NCBI RefSeq assembly: GCF_016219575.1
Contig: NZ_JACRMG010000030.1
Location: 84,130-148,129 of the forward strand
DNA length: 64,000 bases
DNA from: Bradyrhizobium sp.
GTDB lineage: Bacteria > Pseudomonadota > Alphaproteobacteria > Rhizobiales > Xanthobacteraceae
Direction of reading: 5' to 3'
Shown here piece by piece: positions 50,663 through 58,646 of the stretch. The position numbers and the translations under genes are program-made. Numbering within the stretch: the first letter of the stretch is position 1; every line of letters begins with the position of its first letter. Below the pieces are notes generated by a model. That model was not told where the DNA came from. It worked only from the letters and a program-made list of their open reading frames with translations, and did no database searches.

Positions 50663-51616
50663 ATGAAGGCGCCAATCCCTGCAAGGCCCAAACGCTTGTT
50701 CGATCTCCTTCCGCACATCCTCAATGGCCTGACGCTGGGCCTGCTGTTCGCACTCATTGCGCTGGGCTTCATGCTGATCGTCGGTTTGATGGAGCAGATC
50801 AACCTGGCGCATGGCTCGCTGTTCGCGCTCGGCGCCTATATCGCGATGCAATTGACGGGAACGCGTCCGCCGCTGCCGGCAGAACTGGCCAGGGCGTGGC
50901 TCGCGCTGCCGCTGGGATGGCGATATGCGGCGACGCTGATCATCGCGCCGGTCCTCGTCAGCCTCGTCGGTATCGTGATCGAGCTCTGCATGCGGCGGAC
51001 CTATGGCAAGGATCCGCTCTACGGACTCCTTCTGACCTTTGGCGCAGCGATGGTGATCGAGGAATTGATCCGCCTGGTGTGGGGCACGCGCGACTACGTG
51101 CTGCAAGTGCCGCAGGCCGTCAGCGGAGGTTTCCTGTTCGGCGATCTGATCTGGTCCACCTATCGCTTCTATGCGGCCGGCATCGCGGCCGGAATCATCG
51201 GGCTGGTCTGGCTGCTGATCGAGAAGACCTCGTTCGGCGCCACGGTGAAGGCGGGCGCGCATGACAGCGAGATCGTGCGCGCGCTCGGTATCAATCTGTC
51301 GCGGCTGCGGCTCCTGGTGTTCGTATTCGGCACCATACTGGCGGCGGTTGCCGGCATCATCGTTGCACCGATCTGGGGTATCCGGCCGCATATGGGCGTC
51401 GATGCCGTCATTCCAGCCTTTCTCGTGATCGTTCTCGGCGGCGTCGGCAGCTTCTGGGGCGCGGTCGTCGCCGGACTTCTAGTCGGCCTGTGCGTCGGTC
51501 TGTCCGGCGCCTACGCGTCCGAATGGTCGTTGCTGTCGATGTATATCCTCCTCGTTGTCGTGGTGACGTTTCGCGCCCGCGGCCTCTGGGGCAAGAAGAG
51601 CGTGCTCGAGGCCTGA
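50663..51616 (+). CDS. ABC transporter permease, LivH type
   Basis: A 317-residue membrane protein with the LivH pattern (LLFALIALGFMLIVGLMEQI, NLAHGSLFALGAYIAMQLTG, IVLGGVGSFWGAVVAGLLVG) and about eight hydrophobic segments. The ATG at 50663 is chosen by fit to the family N-terminus. It lies 59 bp after the binding-protein gene and 2 bp before livM. Confidence 0.9.
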   Translation: MKAPIPARPKRLFDLLPHILNGLTLGLLFALIALGFMLIVGLMEQINLAHGSLFALGAYIAMQLTGTRPPLPAELARAWLALPLGWRYAATLIIAPVLVSLVGIVIELCMRRTYGKDPLYGLLLTFGAAMVIEELIRLVWGTRDYVLQVPQAVSGGFLFGDLIWSTYRFYAAGIAAGIIGLVWLLIEKTSFGATVKAGAHDSEIVRALGINLSRLRLLVFVFGTILAAVAGIIVAPIWGIRPHMGVDAVIPAFLVIVLGGVGSFWGAVVAGLLVGLCVGLSGAYASEWSLLSMYILLVVVVTFRARGLWGKKSVLEA

Positions 51617-51618
51617 CG

Positions 51619-52662
51619 ATGATTGCCGCCCCTACCAATTCGCCCGACGCCGCGCGCCTCGTCACGCCCGCGATGCTTGTGCTCTGGCTCGTGCTCGCGA
51701 CAGTGCCGTTGTGGATCGCCCGGGTCGGGCTTTATCCCTATCTCGGCATCGAGATCCTGATCTGGTCGCTTTACGCGCTCGCCTTCAATCTGGTGCTCGG
51801 CACTGCCGGACTGCCATCGTTCGGGCATGGCGCCTATTTCGGTATCGGCGCCTACGCGTTCGGACTTTGCCAGTTCGACGTCGTCGCCAATCTCTGGATT
51901 TGCCTCGCCGCTGCGGCAGTGGCCGCGGGGCTTGCCGGCGCGCTGGTCGCGCTGTTCATCTCGCACCGCCGCGGCATCTACTATGCGTTCATGACCATCG
52001 CCTTCGGCCAGATTTTCTGGACGCTGGCCATCAAGTCCCATCGCCTCACGGGCGGCGAGGACGGCCTTCTCAAGATCAGGCGCCTGCCGGCGGATTTTGG
52101 CTTCGTCTCGTTCGATCTCAACGACAACGTCGCCTTCTACTACTTTGTGCTCATCGTATTCGCGATCGGCATCGCGGGTCTGTGGCGGCTGGTGCATTCG
52201 CCCTATGGCCGCGTCATCGCGGCGATCCGCCAGAGCGAAATCCGCGCCGCGCATCTCGGCTACAATGTATGGCTCCACAAGGCGTCGATCTTCGCCCTGT
52301 CTGCAGCGGTATCGGGCTTCGCCGGCGGTTTGTTCGCGATGGCGCAGCTCGCCGCTTTCCCCGATGTGATGAGCCTGCATCAATCCGGCTACGTCGTGAT
52401 GATGACGCTGGTCGGCGGCGGCCTCGTCAGCTTCTGGGGACCCGTCGTCGGCGTTTTCCTGTTCCTGACCGCCCGGGACGTGATCGGGGCGCTGACCAAC
52501 GCCTGGATGCTTTATTTCGGCCTGCTGTTCATGGCGATCGTCCTGTTCCGTCCCGAAGGGATTGCCGGCGCGGTCTCCGCGGCGCTGCATCAGCATTCGC
52601 TCGGCGCGCTGCGCGAGCGCGGCAACTCCGCGATGCGGCTCCTGTTCGGAGGCGGTCGATGA
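51619..52662 (+). CDS. ABC transporter permease, LivM type
   Basis: A 347-residue membrane protein of LivM type (LVLGTAGLPSFGHGAYFGIG, FMTIAFGQIFWTLA, LVGGGLVSFWGPVVGVFLF) with nine to ten hydrophobic segments and a short C-terminal tail. It is coupled to the preceding livH and overlaps the following livG by 4 bp (ATGA). Confidence 0.9.
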   Translation: MIAAPTNSPDAARLVTPAMLVLWLVLATVPLWIARVGLYPYLGIEILIWSLYALAFNLVLGTAGLPSFGHGAYFGIGAYAFGLCQFDVVANLWICLAAAAVAAGLAGALVALFISHRRGIYYAFMTIAFGQIFWTLAIKSHRLTGGEDGLLKIRRLPADFGFVSFDLNDNVAFYYFVLIVFAIGIAGLWRLVHSPYGRVIAAIRQSEIRAAHLGYNVWLHKASIFALSAAVSGFAGGLFAMAQLAAFPDVMSLHQSGYVVMMTLVGGGLVSFWGPVVGVFLFLTARDVIGALTNAWMLYFGLLFMAIVLFRPEGIAGAVSAALHQHSLGALRERGNSAMRLLFGGGR

Positions 52663-53402
52663 GCATGATCGAGGCCACGGGCGTACATGTCCGTTTCGGT
52701 GACCGTGTCGTGCTGGAGAGCGTCGACCTCGCGGTGGCCGAGGGAGAATTTCACGGCGTGATGGGGCCGAACGGCGCCGGCAAGACTACGTTCTTCAACG
52801 TGCTCACCGGCCGCGTCAAGCCGAGCCGCGGTGCAATCCGGCTCGGCGGCGAGGACGTCACCGGCCTCAGTGTGCATCGCATCGCCGCCAAGGGCGTCGC
52901 CCGCTCGTTCCAGATCATGACGCTGTTCGACGAGTTCTCGGCCAGCGACAATGTGATGATGGGGCTCCCGGAGTTCCGTGCACGCGGGCTCGATTTGGCG
53001 CATGCCGCGGCCGGCAACCGGCAATTCGCAGCCAAAGCGTCGGAAGGGCTGGCCGCGGTCGGGCTGGCGGAGAAGGCGGATGTTCGGGCCAAGGATCTGT
53101 CCTATGGCGATCGCCGTGCGCTGGAGATCGCGGTCGCGCTGGCGCAGGAGCCGCGCGTGCTTTGCCTGGACGAGCCGACCTCCGGCCTCGGCTCCGACGG
53201 CGTGCAGCGGCTGACGGCACTGGTCGCACGGCTCAAGGGCAAGCTGACCATTGTCGCAATCGAGCACGACATGGAGTTTCTGTTCTCGCTGGCAGACCGC
53301 ATATCGGTGATTCATTGGGGGCAGGTGGTGGCCCGCGGCACGCCGCACGAACTGCAGCAGAATGAATGGGTCCGGCGATCCAACCTCGGGAGGTTCGCTT
53401 GA
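52659..53402 (+). CDS. ABC transporter ATP-binding protein, LivG type
   Basis: A 247-residue ATPase with Walker A GPNGAGKTT, the signature-region variant DLSYGDRRALE, Walker B LCLDEPTSGLG and the switch histidine in AIEHDMEF. It overlaps livM (ATGA) and its stop overlaps the next start (TTGA). Confidence 0.91.
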   Translation: MSMIEATGVHVRFGDRVVLESVDLAVAEGEFHGVMGPNGAGKTTFFNVLTGRVKPSRGAIRLGGEDVTGLSVHRIAAKGVARSFQIMTLFDEFSASDNVMMGLPEFRARGLDLAHAAAGNRQFAAKASEGLAAVGLAEKADVRAKDLSYGDRRALEIAVALAQEPRVLCLDEPTSGLGSDGVQRLTALVARLKGKLTIVAIEHDMEFLFSLADRISVIHWGQVVARGTPHELQQNEWVRRSNLGRFA

Positions 53403-54100
53403 TCCTCGAAGTCGACGGCATCGATACCTTTTACGGCGAGACCCAGGCGCTGTTCGGCGCTTCGCTTGCGATCGAGCCCGCCAGGGTTTTCGCGCTGCTC
53501 GGTCCCAACGGTGCCGGCAAGACCACCATGCTTCGCTCGATCCTTGGGCTGACGCGCCCGCGCCGCGGAACGGTCAAGTTCGATGGCCGCGACGTGACGC
53601 GAAGCGCCACCCATGAAATCGCGCGTGACGGCATCGGCTGGGTGCCCGACGACCGGCGGCTGTGCCCGACCCTGACGGTGGCGCGCAACCTCGGCATCGC
53701 CCAGAAGCGCACGCGCTTTCGCTACTGGAGCGTCAAGGAGGCCTGCGCGATCTTCTCGCCGCTGGAATATCTGATGGAGCGCGAATGCGAAAATCTCTCC
53801 GGCGGCGAGATGCAGATGGTGGCGATTGCGCGCGCGCTGGTCGGCTCGCCCGGGCTGGTGCTGTTCGACGAGCCGAGCCAAGGGCTGGCGCCAAAGATCG
53901 TCGGCGACGTGCTCGCTACCATCGTGCGGATGAAGGAAGAGGGAATCGCCTCGCTGGTCGTCGAGCAGAATGCCGAGATTGCCTTGTCGGTCGCCGACCA
54001 GGCCGCTGTGATCGACCGTGGCCGGATCGTCTGGGCCGGTGCGGCGACTGCCCTTCGCGATGACCGCGCGCTGCGTCAGCGCCTGCTTGGAGTTCAATAG
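53399..54100 (+). CDS. ABC transporter ATP-binding protein, LivF type
   Basis: A 233-residue ATPase with Walker A GPNGAGKTT, signature LSGGEMQMV, Walker B LVLFDEPSQGLAP and VVEQNAEI. The TTG at 53399 is taken as start because GGGAGG lies at 53388-53393 and TTGA overlaps the livG stop. No ATG is available before the conserved ILEVDGIDTFYG sequence. The stop overlaps the next gene by one base. Confidence 0.88.
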   Translation: MILEVDGIDTFYGETQALFGASLAIEPARVFALLGPNGAGKTTMLRSILGLTRPRRGTVKFDGRDVTRSATHEIARDGIGWVPDDRRLCPTLTVARNLGIAQKRTRFRYWSVKEACAIFSPLEYLMERECENLSGGEMQMVAIARALVGSPGLVLFDEPSQGLAPKIVGDVLATIVRMKEEGIASLVVEQNAEIALSVADQAAVIDRGRIVWAGAATALRDDRALRQRLLGVQ

Positions 54101-54765
54101 TGGCGGCGCCAATACTTGTCTTGGAGAGGGTTCGCAAGGTCTATGCGCGCGGCCGCGTGATGCGGCGCCCGACATTCACGCTCGAAGCCGATCTTGCGCT
54201 GGAAGAGCCCGGGATCGTCGGCGTCGTCGGGCCGAACGGCGCAGGCAAGACCACGCTGTTCGAAATGATGACCGGCTCCAATGCGCCCACTTCCGGCCGG
54301 GTGCTGGTGGCGGGTACCGACATCCACCGGGTCAAATATCGCGAGCGCGATCGCCTCGCGATCCACTACCACCAATCCTACCAGGTGCGGCGCTTCCACA
54401 AGCGCGTGCCGTCGATCTTCCTCGCGCCGTCGCCGACCCTCGCGCCGATGGTACACCTATTCGACGAGCCGCAGTTCAACCTGCAGGACGGCTATATCGG
54501 CTTCATGCTGGATTTCTTCCGCAAGCTGCGTCAGGAGGGCCGGCTGGTGGTCCTGTGCATGCACCCGACGGCGGCCTGGCATCTGGATATCCTCGCCGAG
54601 ATCGCCGGGCAGTTCCTGTTCGTGGCCGATGGCGGCGTGGCGCGAAAGCCTGATTTCGGCAGCCTCGTCGCCGAACCGCGCTTCCGCAGCTATCTCGGAC
54701 CGGAAATGACAAGGGCGGCTGAAGGTATTTGCCGCAGGGGAAGTGCTGGAAAATTTGACGCTTGA
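54100..54765 (+). CDS. Atypical ABC ATPase without a recognisable signature motif
   Basis: A 221-residue protein coded with a GTG start that overlaps the livF stop by one base. The N-terminal ATPase core is normal (VGVVGPNGAGKTTLFEMMTG, Q-loop-like HYHQSYQVRRF). The region between the Q-loop and the Walker B site (MVHLFDEPQFNLQDG) is only about 25 residues. It lacks the helical subdomain and any LSGGQ-like signature, where a standard ATPase has about 75 residues. A switch-like His is present in VVLCMHPTAAW. It may be an inactive partner or a regulatory fragment for the preceding importer. I do not recognise a named family. Confidence 0.78.
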   Translation: MAAPILVLERVRKVYARGRVMRRPTFTLEADLALEEPGIVGVVGPNGAGKTTLFEMMTGSNAPTSGRVLVAGTDIHRVKYRERDRLAIHYHQSYQVRRFHKRVPSIFLAPSPTLAPMVHLFDEPQFNLQDGYIGFMLDFFRKLRQEGRLVVLCMHPTAAWHLDILAEIAGQFLFVADGGVARKPDFGSLVAEPRFRSYLGPEMTRAAEGICRRGSAGKFDA

Positions 54766-54874
54766 GGGGATAAATCGGTCACCTCACGGCTAGCCCTCCA
54801 TGCGATCATCAGTCTAGAAAGACGCCCGTCCCACCACCCATTCAGCACAAGATCAACAACACAGGGAGAGTCCG

Positions 54875-56311
54875 TTGGCCTATTCCAGCACGCAATTGTT
54901 CATCGGCGGCAAGTGGCGGCCGGCCCAGTCGGGCAGGGTGATCGAGGTGGTCAACCCCGCGACCGAAGAGGTGATCGGCACCGTGGCCCATGCGAGCCAG
55001 GCTGACCTCGACGAGGCGCTGGCCGCGGCTGCTGCCGGCTTCAAGGTGTGGCGCGCGGTCGCCCCGTTCGAGCGCTGCCGGATCATGCGCAAGGCCGCCG
55101 CCATCATGCGCGAGCGCAATGACGAGATCGCGCCGCTGCTCACGGCGGAGCAGGGCAAGACGCTGGCCGAAGCGAAGATGGAGGCAATGGCCGCCGCCGA
55201 CGTGATCGAGTGGTTTGCCGAGGAGGCCAAGCGCTCCTATGGCCGCATCATCCCGGCGCGCGGACCGGGAATCTACCAGCTCGCGATCAAGGAGCCGGTC
55301 GGCCCGGTCGCGGCCTTTACGCCCTGGAATTTCCCGATCAACCAGGTGGTGCGCAAGCTCTCCGCGGCGCTTGCCGCCGGCTGCTCGATCATCGTCAAGG
55401 CGCCGGAGGAGACGCCGGCTTCGCCCGCGCAGCTGATCCGCGCCTTTGCCGACGCGGGCGTGCCCGACGGCGTGATCAACCTGGTTTACGGCGTGCCGGC
55501 GGAGATTTCGGAGTACCTGATCCCGCATCCGGTGATCCGCAAGATCTCCTTCACCGGCTCGACCTCGGTCGGCAAGCAGCTCAACGCGCTGGCGGGCCTG
55601 CACATGAAGCGCGCCACCATGGAACTCGGCGGTCACGCGCCGGCGATGGTGTTCAAGGACGCCGACGTGACCACCGCGGCGAAGATCCTGGTTGCCGCAA
55701 AATATCGCAATGCCGGCCAGGTCTGCATCTCGCCGACCCGCATGCTGGTGCAGGACGACGTGTTCAAGGAATTCGTCGACAAGTTCGTCGAGGGCGCCAA
55801 GGCGGTCAAGGTCGGCAATGGCATGGATGCCAGCTCGACGATGGGCTCGCTGGCCAATCCGCGCCGGGTCATCGCCATCGAGGGCATGGTGCAGGATGCC
55901 GTGAGCAAGGGCGCCAGGCTCGAGACCGGCGGCCACCGCGTCGGCAACAAGGGCTATTTCTTCGAGCCGACGGTGGTCTCTGACGTGCCGAAGACGGCGC
56001 GGGCCATGAACGAGGAGCCATTCGGTCCGCTCGCGCTGATCTCGCGCTTCTCGAGCCTCGATGAGGTGGTGGAGGAGGCGAACCGGCTGCCCTTTGGCCT
56101 TGCCTCCTATGCCTTCACCAGCTCGACCAAGACCGCGACTGCGATCGGCTCGCAGGTCGAGGCCGGCATGATGTCAATCAACAGTTTTGGGCTGGCGCTG
56201 CCCGAAGTACCGTTCGGCGGCATCAAGGATTCCGGCTACGGCTCGGAAGGCGGCACCGAGGCGATGGAAGGCTACTTCAACACCAAGTTCATCACTCAGA
56301 CGGGAGTCTGA
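54875..56311 (+). CDS. NAD(P)-dependent succinate-semialdehyde-type dehydrogenase
   Basis: A 478-residue aldehyde dehydrogenase that starts with TTG (CAGGGAGAG upstream; no ATG fits). It shows FTPWNFPINQ, the catalytic Glu in MELGGHAPAMVF, the catalytic Cys in NAGQVCISPTR and the C-terminal EVPFGGIKDSGYGSEGG. The closest functional class known to me is succinate/glutarate-semialdehyde dehydrogenase. It follows the ABC operon by 109 bp and ends in a terminator-like hairpin. It could oxidise an aldehyde derived from the imported compound. Confidence 0.9.
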   Translation: MAYSSTQLFIGGKWRPAQSGRVIEVVNPATEEVIGTVAHASQADLDEALAAAAAGFKVWRAVAPFERCRIMRKAAAIMRERNDEIAPLLTAEQGKTLAEAKMEAMAAADVIEWFAEEAKRSYGRIIPARGPGIYQLAIKEPVGPVAAFTPWNFPINQVVRKLSAALAAGCSIIVKAPEETPASPAQLIRAFADAGVPDGVINLVYGVPAEISEYLIPHPVIRKISFTGSTSVGKQLNALAGLHMKRATMELGGHAPAMVFKDADVTTAAKILVAAKYRNAGQVCISPTRMLVQDDVFKEFVDKFVEGAKAVKVGNGMDASSTMGSLANPRRVIAIEGMVQDAVSKGARLETGGHRVGNKGYFFEPTVVSDVPKTARAMNEEPFGPLALISRFSSLDEVVEEANRLPFGLASYAFTSSTKTATAIGSQVEAGMMSINSFGLALPEVPFGGIKDSGYGSEGGTEAMEGYFNTKFITQTGV

Positions 56312-56345
56312 GCGTCTTCCTGCTTTGCGAAGAATCGACTTGAGG

Positions 56346-56378
56346 GCCGCGCCGCAAATCGCCGGGCGCGGCTTTTTT
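56346..56378 (+). terminator. Rho-independent terminator of the aldehyde dehydrogenase gene
   Basis: GCCGCGCC (56346-56353) and GGCGCGGC (56365-56372) form an 8-bp stem with an 11-base loop, followed by six T residues (56373-56378). It lies about 35 bp after the stop codon. Confidence 0.75.
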
Positions 56379-56588
56379 CTAGGGTTTTTTCAGCGAATCA
56401 CTTTGCCGCGTGATAGTGAAAATCCGGCTGCGGAACAGCGGCTGCGCGAGAATCCGCGGCAAAATAAGGCATTTCTCGCACTGCGATGGCGGTTTTTTAC
56501 GAAGATTGCTGTGCAGAATGTCGAAAAAGCCTGTTTTTCAAGGCGTTTTCAGCCATATCGTGCGGCTTCCAGAATCAATGGAGCAATC

Positions 56589-56891
56589 ATGGCCACCCAA
56601 CTGTCTAAGTCGCAGCTGATCGAAAAGATCGCGACCTCCACCGAACTGTCCAAGCGTGACGTCAAGAACGTGATGGACACGCTCGTGGACGTCGGTCACA
56701 AGGAACTCAAGAAGAGCGGCCTCTTTCTGGTGCCGGGCTTTGCCAAGTTCGTCGTGATCAAGAAGCCGGCGACCAAGGCGCGCAAGGGCACCAACCCCTT
56801 CACGGGCGAAGAGATGATGTTCAAGGCCAAGCCGGCCCGGAAGATCGTCAGGGCCCGGCCCGTCAAGGCTGCCAAGGACGCAGTCGCCTGA
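56589..56891 (+). CDS. HU-family DNA-binding protein
   Basis: A 100-residue histone-like protein. LSKSQLIEKIATSTELSKRD, VPGFAKFVVIKKPATKARKG and NPFTGEEMMFKAKPARKIVR match the HU/IHF DNA-binding fold, with a basic C-terminal tail (RPVKAAKDAVA). The start at 56589 is chosen by the family N-terminus (MATQLSKSQ). It is monocistronic, with an AT-richer leader and a strong terminator. Confidence 0.92.
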   Translation: MATQLSKSQLIEKIATSTELSKRDVKNVMDTLVDVGHKELKKSGLFLVPGFAKFVVIKKPATKARKGTNPFTGEEMMFKAKPARKIVRARPVKAAKDAVA

Positions 56892-56900
56892 CGAAACGAA

Positions 56901-56927
56901 AAGGCCTCCGGTGACGGAGGCCTTTTT
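56901..56927 (+). terminator. Rho-independent terminator of the HU-like gene
   Basis: AAGGCCTCCG (56901-56910) and CGGAGGCCTT (56915-56924) form a perfect 10-bp stem with a GTGA loop. The stem runs into a T tract (56923-56927) on the plus strand and is preceded by an A run, so it can work in both directions. Confidence 0.92.
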
Positions 56928-56956
56928 GCTTCAGAGCCCGCCGCGAAGCGCGGGGC

Positions 56957-57736
56957 TCAGACCACCGGGGAACGGCCGCCATCGACATTGATGGCGGTGC
57001 CGGTGATGTAGGATCCTTGATCCGAGGCTAGGAAGCAGGCGAGGTTGGCGAATTCCTCCGCCGTGCCCATGCGTCCCATCGGGACGGCCTTGGCGAGGTC
57101 GCGCGTGAAGGCGTCGAAATCCGTCTCCGGTGCCGTCTTGGTGTGCCGCTTCACCCATTGATCGCTGACGATCAGGCCGACCAGCATTGCATTGACCAGG
57201 ATGTTGTGCGCGGCGCCCTCGTTGGCCATGGCCTTGGTCAGCGCCATGCCGGCCGCGCGCGAGACCGAGGTAGGGGTGGAAGCGGCTGCCGGCGCCTTGG
57301 CGCCGATGTTGAGCACATTGATGATGCGCCCCCATTTCCGCTCCTTCATGCCGGGCCAGACCAGCCGCGACAGGCGGATCGCTGCGAACAATTTCAGATC
57401 GATATCTTCCTGCCAGATCGCGTCTGTGACGGTCTCGAACGGCATCGCGCGTGAGGTGCCGGCATTGTTGACGAGGATGTCGACCCTGCCGAGATCCTTC
57501 ACGATCCTGTCGTAGGTCGCGGAAATGTCTGAGGCTTTCGACACGTCGCAAACGTAATCGTGAACCTGAAGGCCGTCCTTGGCGAGCGCTTCGCGCGCTG
57601 CCTTGAGGTCGGCTGCGCCACGCGCGAGGATCGCGACCCTGGCGCCGGACTCGGCGAAGCGGCGGGCGACCGCAATGCCGATGCCTTTGCTGCCGCCGGT
57701 GACGACGGCGACGCGATCCTTCATCGTGATCTGCAT
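56957..57736 (-). CDS. SDR family protein lacking the usual catalytic Tyr and Lys
   Basis: A 259-residue short-chain-dehydrogenase-fold protein with the cofactor motif TGGSKGIGIA, NNAG and a normal C-terminus GTAINVDGGRSP. At the catalytic position the typical Y-x3-K is replaced: the sequence reads ASTPTSVSRAAGMALTKA, giving T-x3-R, and the preceding Ser-containing strand (NVLNIGAKAPAAAS) lacks the usual SS. Codon 3' context was checked on the minus strand and shows no frameshift. It may be a catalytically altered or regulatory SDR. It is upstream of nothing obvious: the next minus-strand gene is separated by a repeat. Confidence 0.83.
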   Translation of the reverse strand: MQITMKDRVAVVTGGSKGIGIAVARRFAESGARVAILARGAADLKAAREALAKDGLQVHDYVCDVSKASDISATYDRIVKDLGRVDILVNNAGTSRAMPFETVTDAIWQEDIDLKLFAAIRLSRLVWPGMKERKWGRIINVLNIGAKAPAAASTPTSVSRAAGMALTKAMANEGAAHNILVNAMLVGLIVSDQWVKRHTKTAPETDFDAFTRDLAKAVPMGRMGTAEEFANLACFLASDQGSYITGTAINVDGGRSPVV

Positions 57737-57761
57737 GTTGTTTTCCTTTGTTGAGACCGGG

Positions 57762-57846
57762 CGTCATTGCAGGCGGAGCGAAGCAATCCACGTTGCTGCA
57801 GGGAGGGAGGTGGATTGCTTCGTCGCTAACGCTCCTCGCAATGACA
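57762..57846. repeat. Palindromic repeat with CGTCATTGC ends
   Basis: CGTCATTGCAGGCGGAGCGA at the left and CGCTCCTCGCAATGACAG at the right are near-complementary, with inner AGCAATCCAC and GTGGATTGCT arms. This is a form of the widespread rhizobial CGTCATTGCGAG-type element. It lies between the SDR and alpha/beta hydrolase genes. Confidence 0.75.
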
Positions 57847-57859
57847 GTGGAACCAGAAA

Positions 57860-58642
57860 TCAGTTCTTCAGCGCTTCCAGCAATTCGTCCGGCCGCTCCG
57901 CCATCATCATGTGCCCGGCCCCGGGCAGGACCACGGTTCGCGCATTCGGCACGGCTGATGCCAGCGCCTTGCCGGCCTTGGCGGGGGTCATCATGTCGCG
58001 CTCGCCGACGATGACAGTGGTCGGCACCGTGACGCCGGCCGCAGCCGTCAGCGCGTTCTGATAGGAATTGCAGGCAGCAAGGTCGTTGAACAGCACGCCG
58101 GGGCGGCATTGCTGCAGCACGCGCTGCGCCCCGCTGTGCATCCAGAGTCCCGGCGCCAGGCTGCCGCCGAGTTCGGCGCTGAAGCCGAGGCCCCAGATCG
58201 AGACCATGTCGATGGCGGAGGGGTCGTTGGCCTCGGCGGCCTTCAGCAAGTCCGGACCGACGGTCATGGTCGCGGCGGTGCCGATCAGGCTCAGCCCGGA
58301 CACCTTGGCCGGGTGCCGGGCCGCGGTCTCCAGCGCAATCAGCGAGCCCATGGAATGGCCGACCAGCTTGGCCTTTGGAGCCTTGGCCGCATCGAGCAGC
58401 GCGGCGATCCAGTCCGCCATGTCCGATATGGTCGGCAGCGGCTTGCCGCCGGAACGGCCATGGCCGGGCAGGTCGGGTGCAAGCACGGAATAGCCGTGAT
58501 GGGCGAACCAGCGGCTGTGCAGCGCCCAGGTCGAATGGTCGAAGCCGGCGCCGTGGATCATCACGACGGCCGGTAGTGACGGATCGAACGGCTTGCCGCC
58601 GGTCGCCGCGAAAATGTCGGTCCCCTTGACGGAAAGCTGCAT
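57860..58642 (-). CDS. Alpha/beta hydrolase
   Basis: A 260-residue alpha/beta hydrolase. The oxyanion-hole sequence VVMIHGAGFDHSTW is followed by the nucleophile elbow LVGHSMGSLIAL, and the catalytic acid and His are in VGERDMMTPAKAGKAL and PGAGHMMMAERPDELLE. GAPDLPGHGRSGG-like (LAPDLPGHGRSGG) is typical of esterases and lactonases of this type. It lies 4 bp after the metY stop on the same strand, so it is in the metY operon. The substrate is unknown. Confidence 0.87.
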   Translation of the reverse strand: MQLSVKGTDIFAATGGKPFDPSLPAVVMIHGAGFDHSTWALHSRWFAHHGYSVLAPDLPGHGRSGGKPLPTISDMADWIAALLDAAKAPKAKLVGHSMGSLIALETAARHPAKVSGLSLIGTAATMTVGPDLLKAAEANDPSAIDMVSIWGLGFSAELGGSLAPGLWMHSGAQRVLQQCRPGVLFNDLAACNSYQNALTAAAGVTVPTTVIVGERDMMTPAKAGKALASAVPNARTVVLPGAGHMMMAERPDELLEALKN

Positions 58643-58646
58643 GGCG

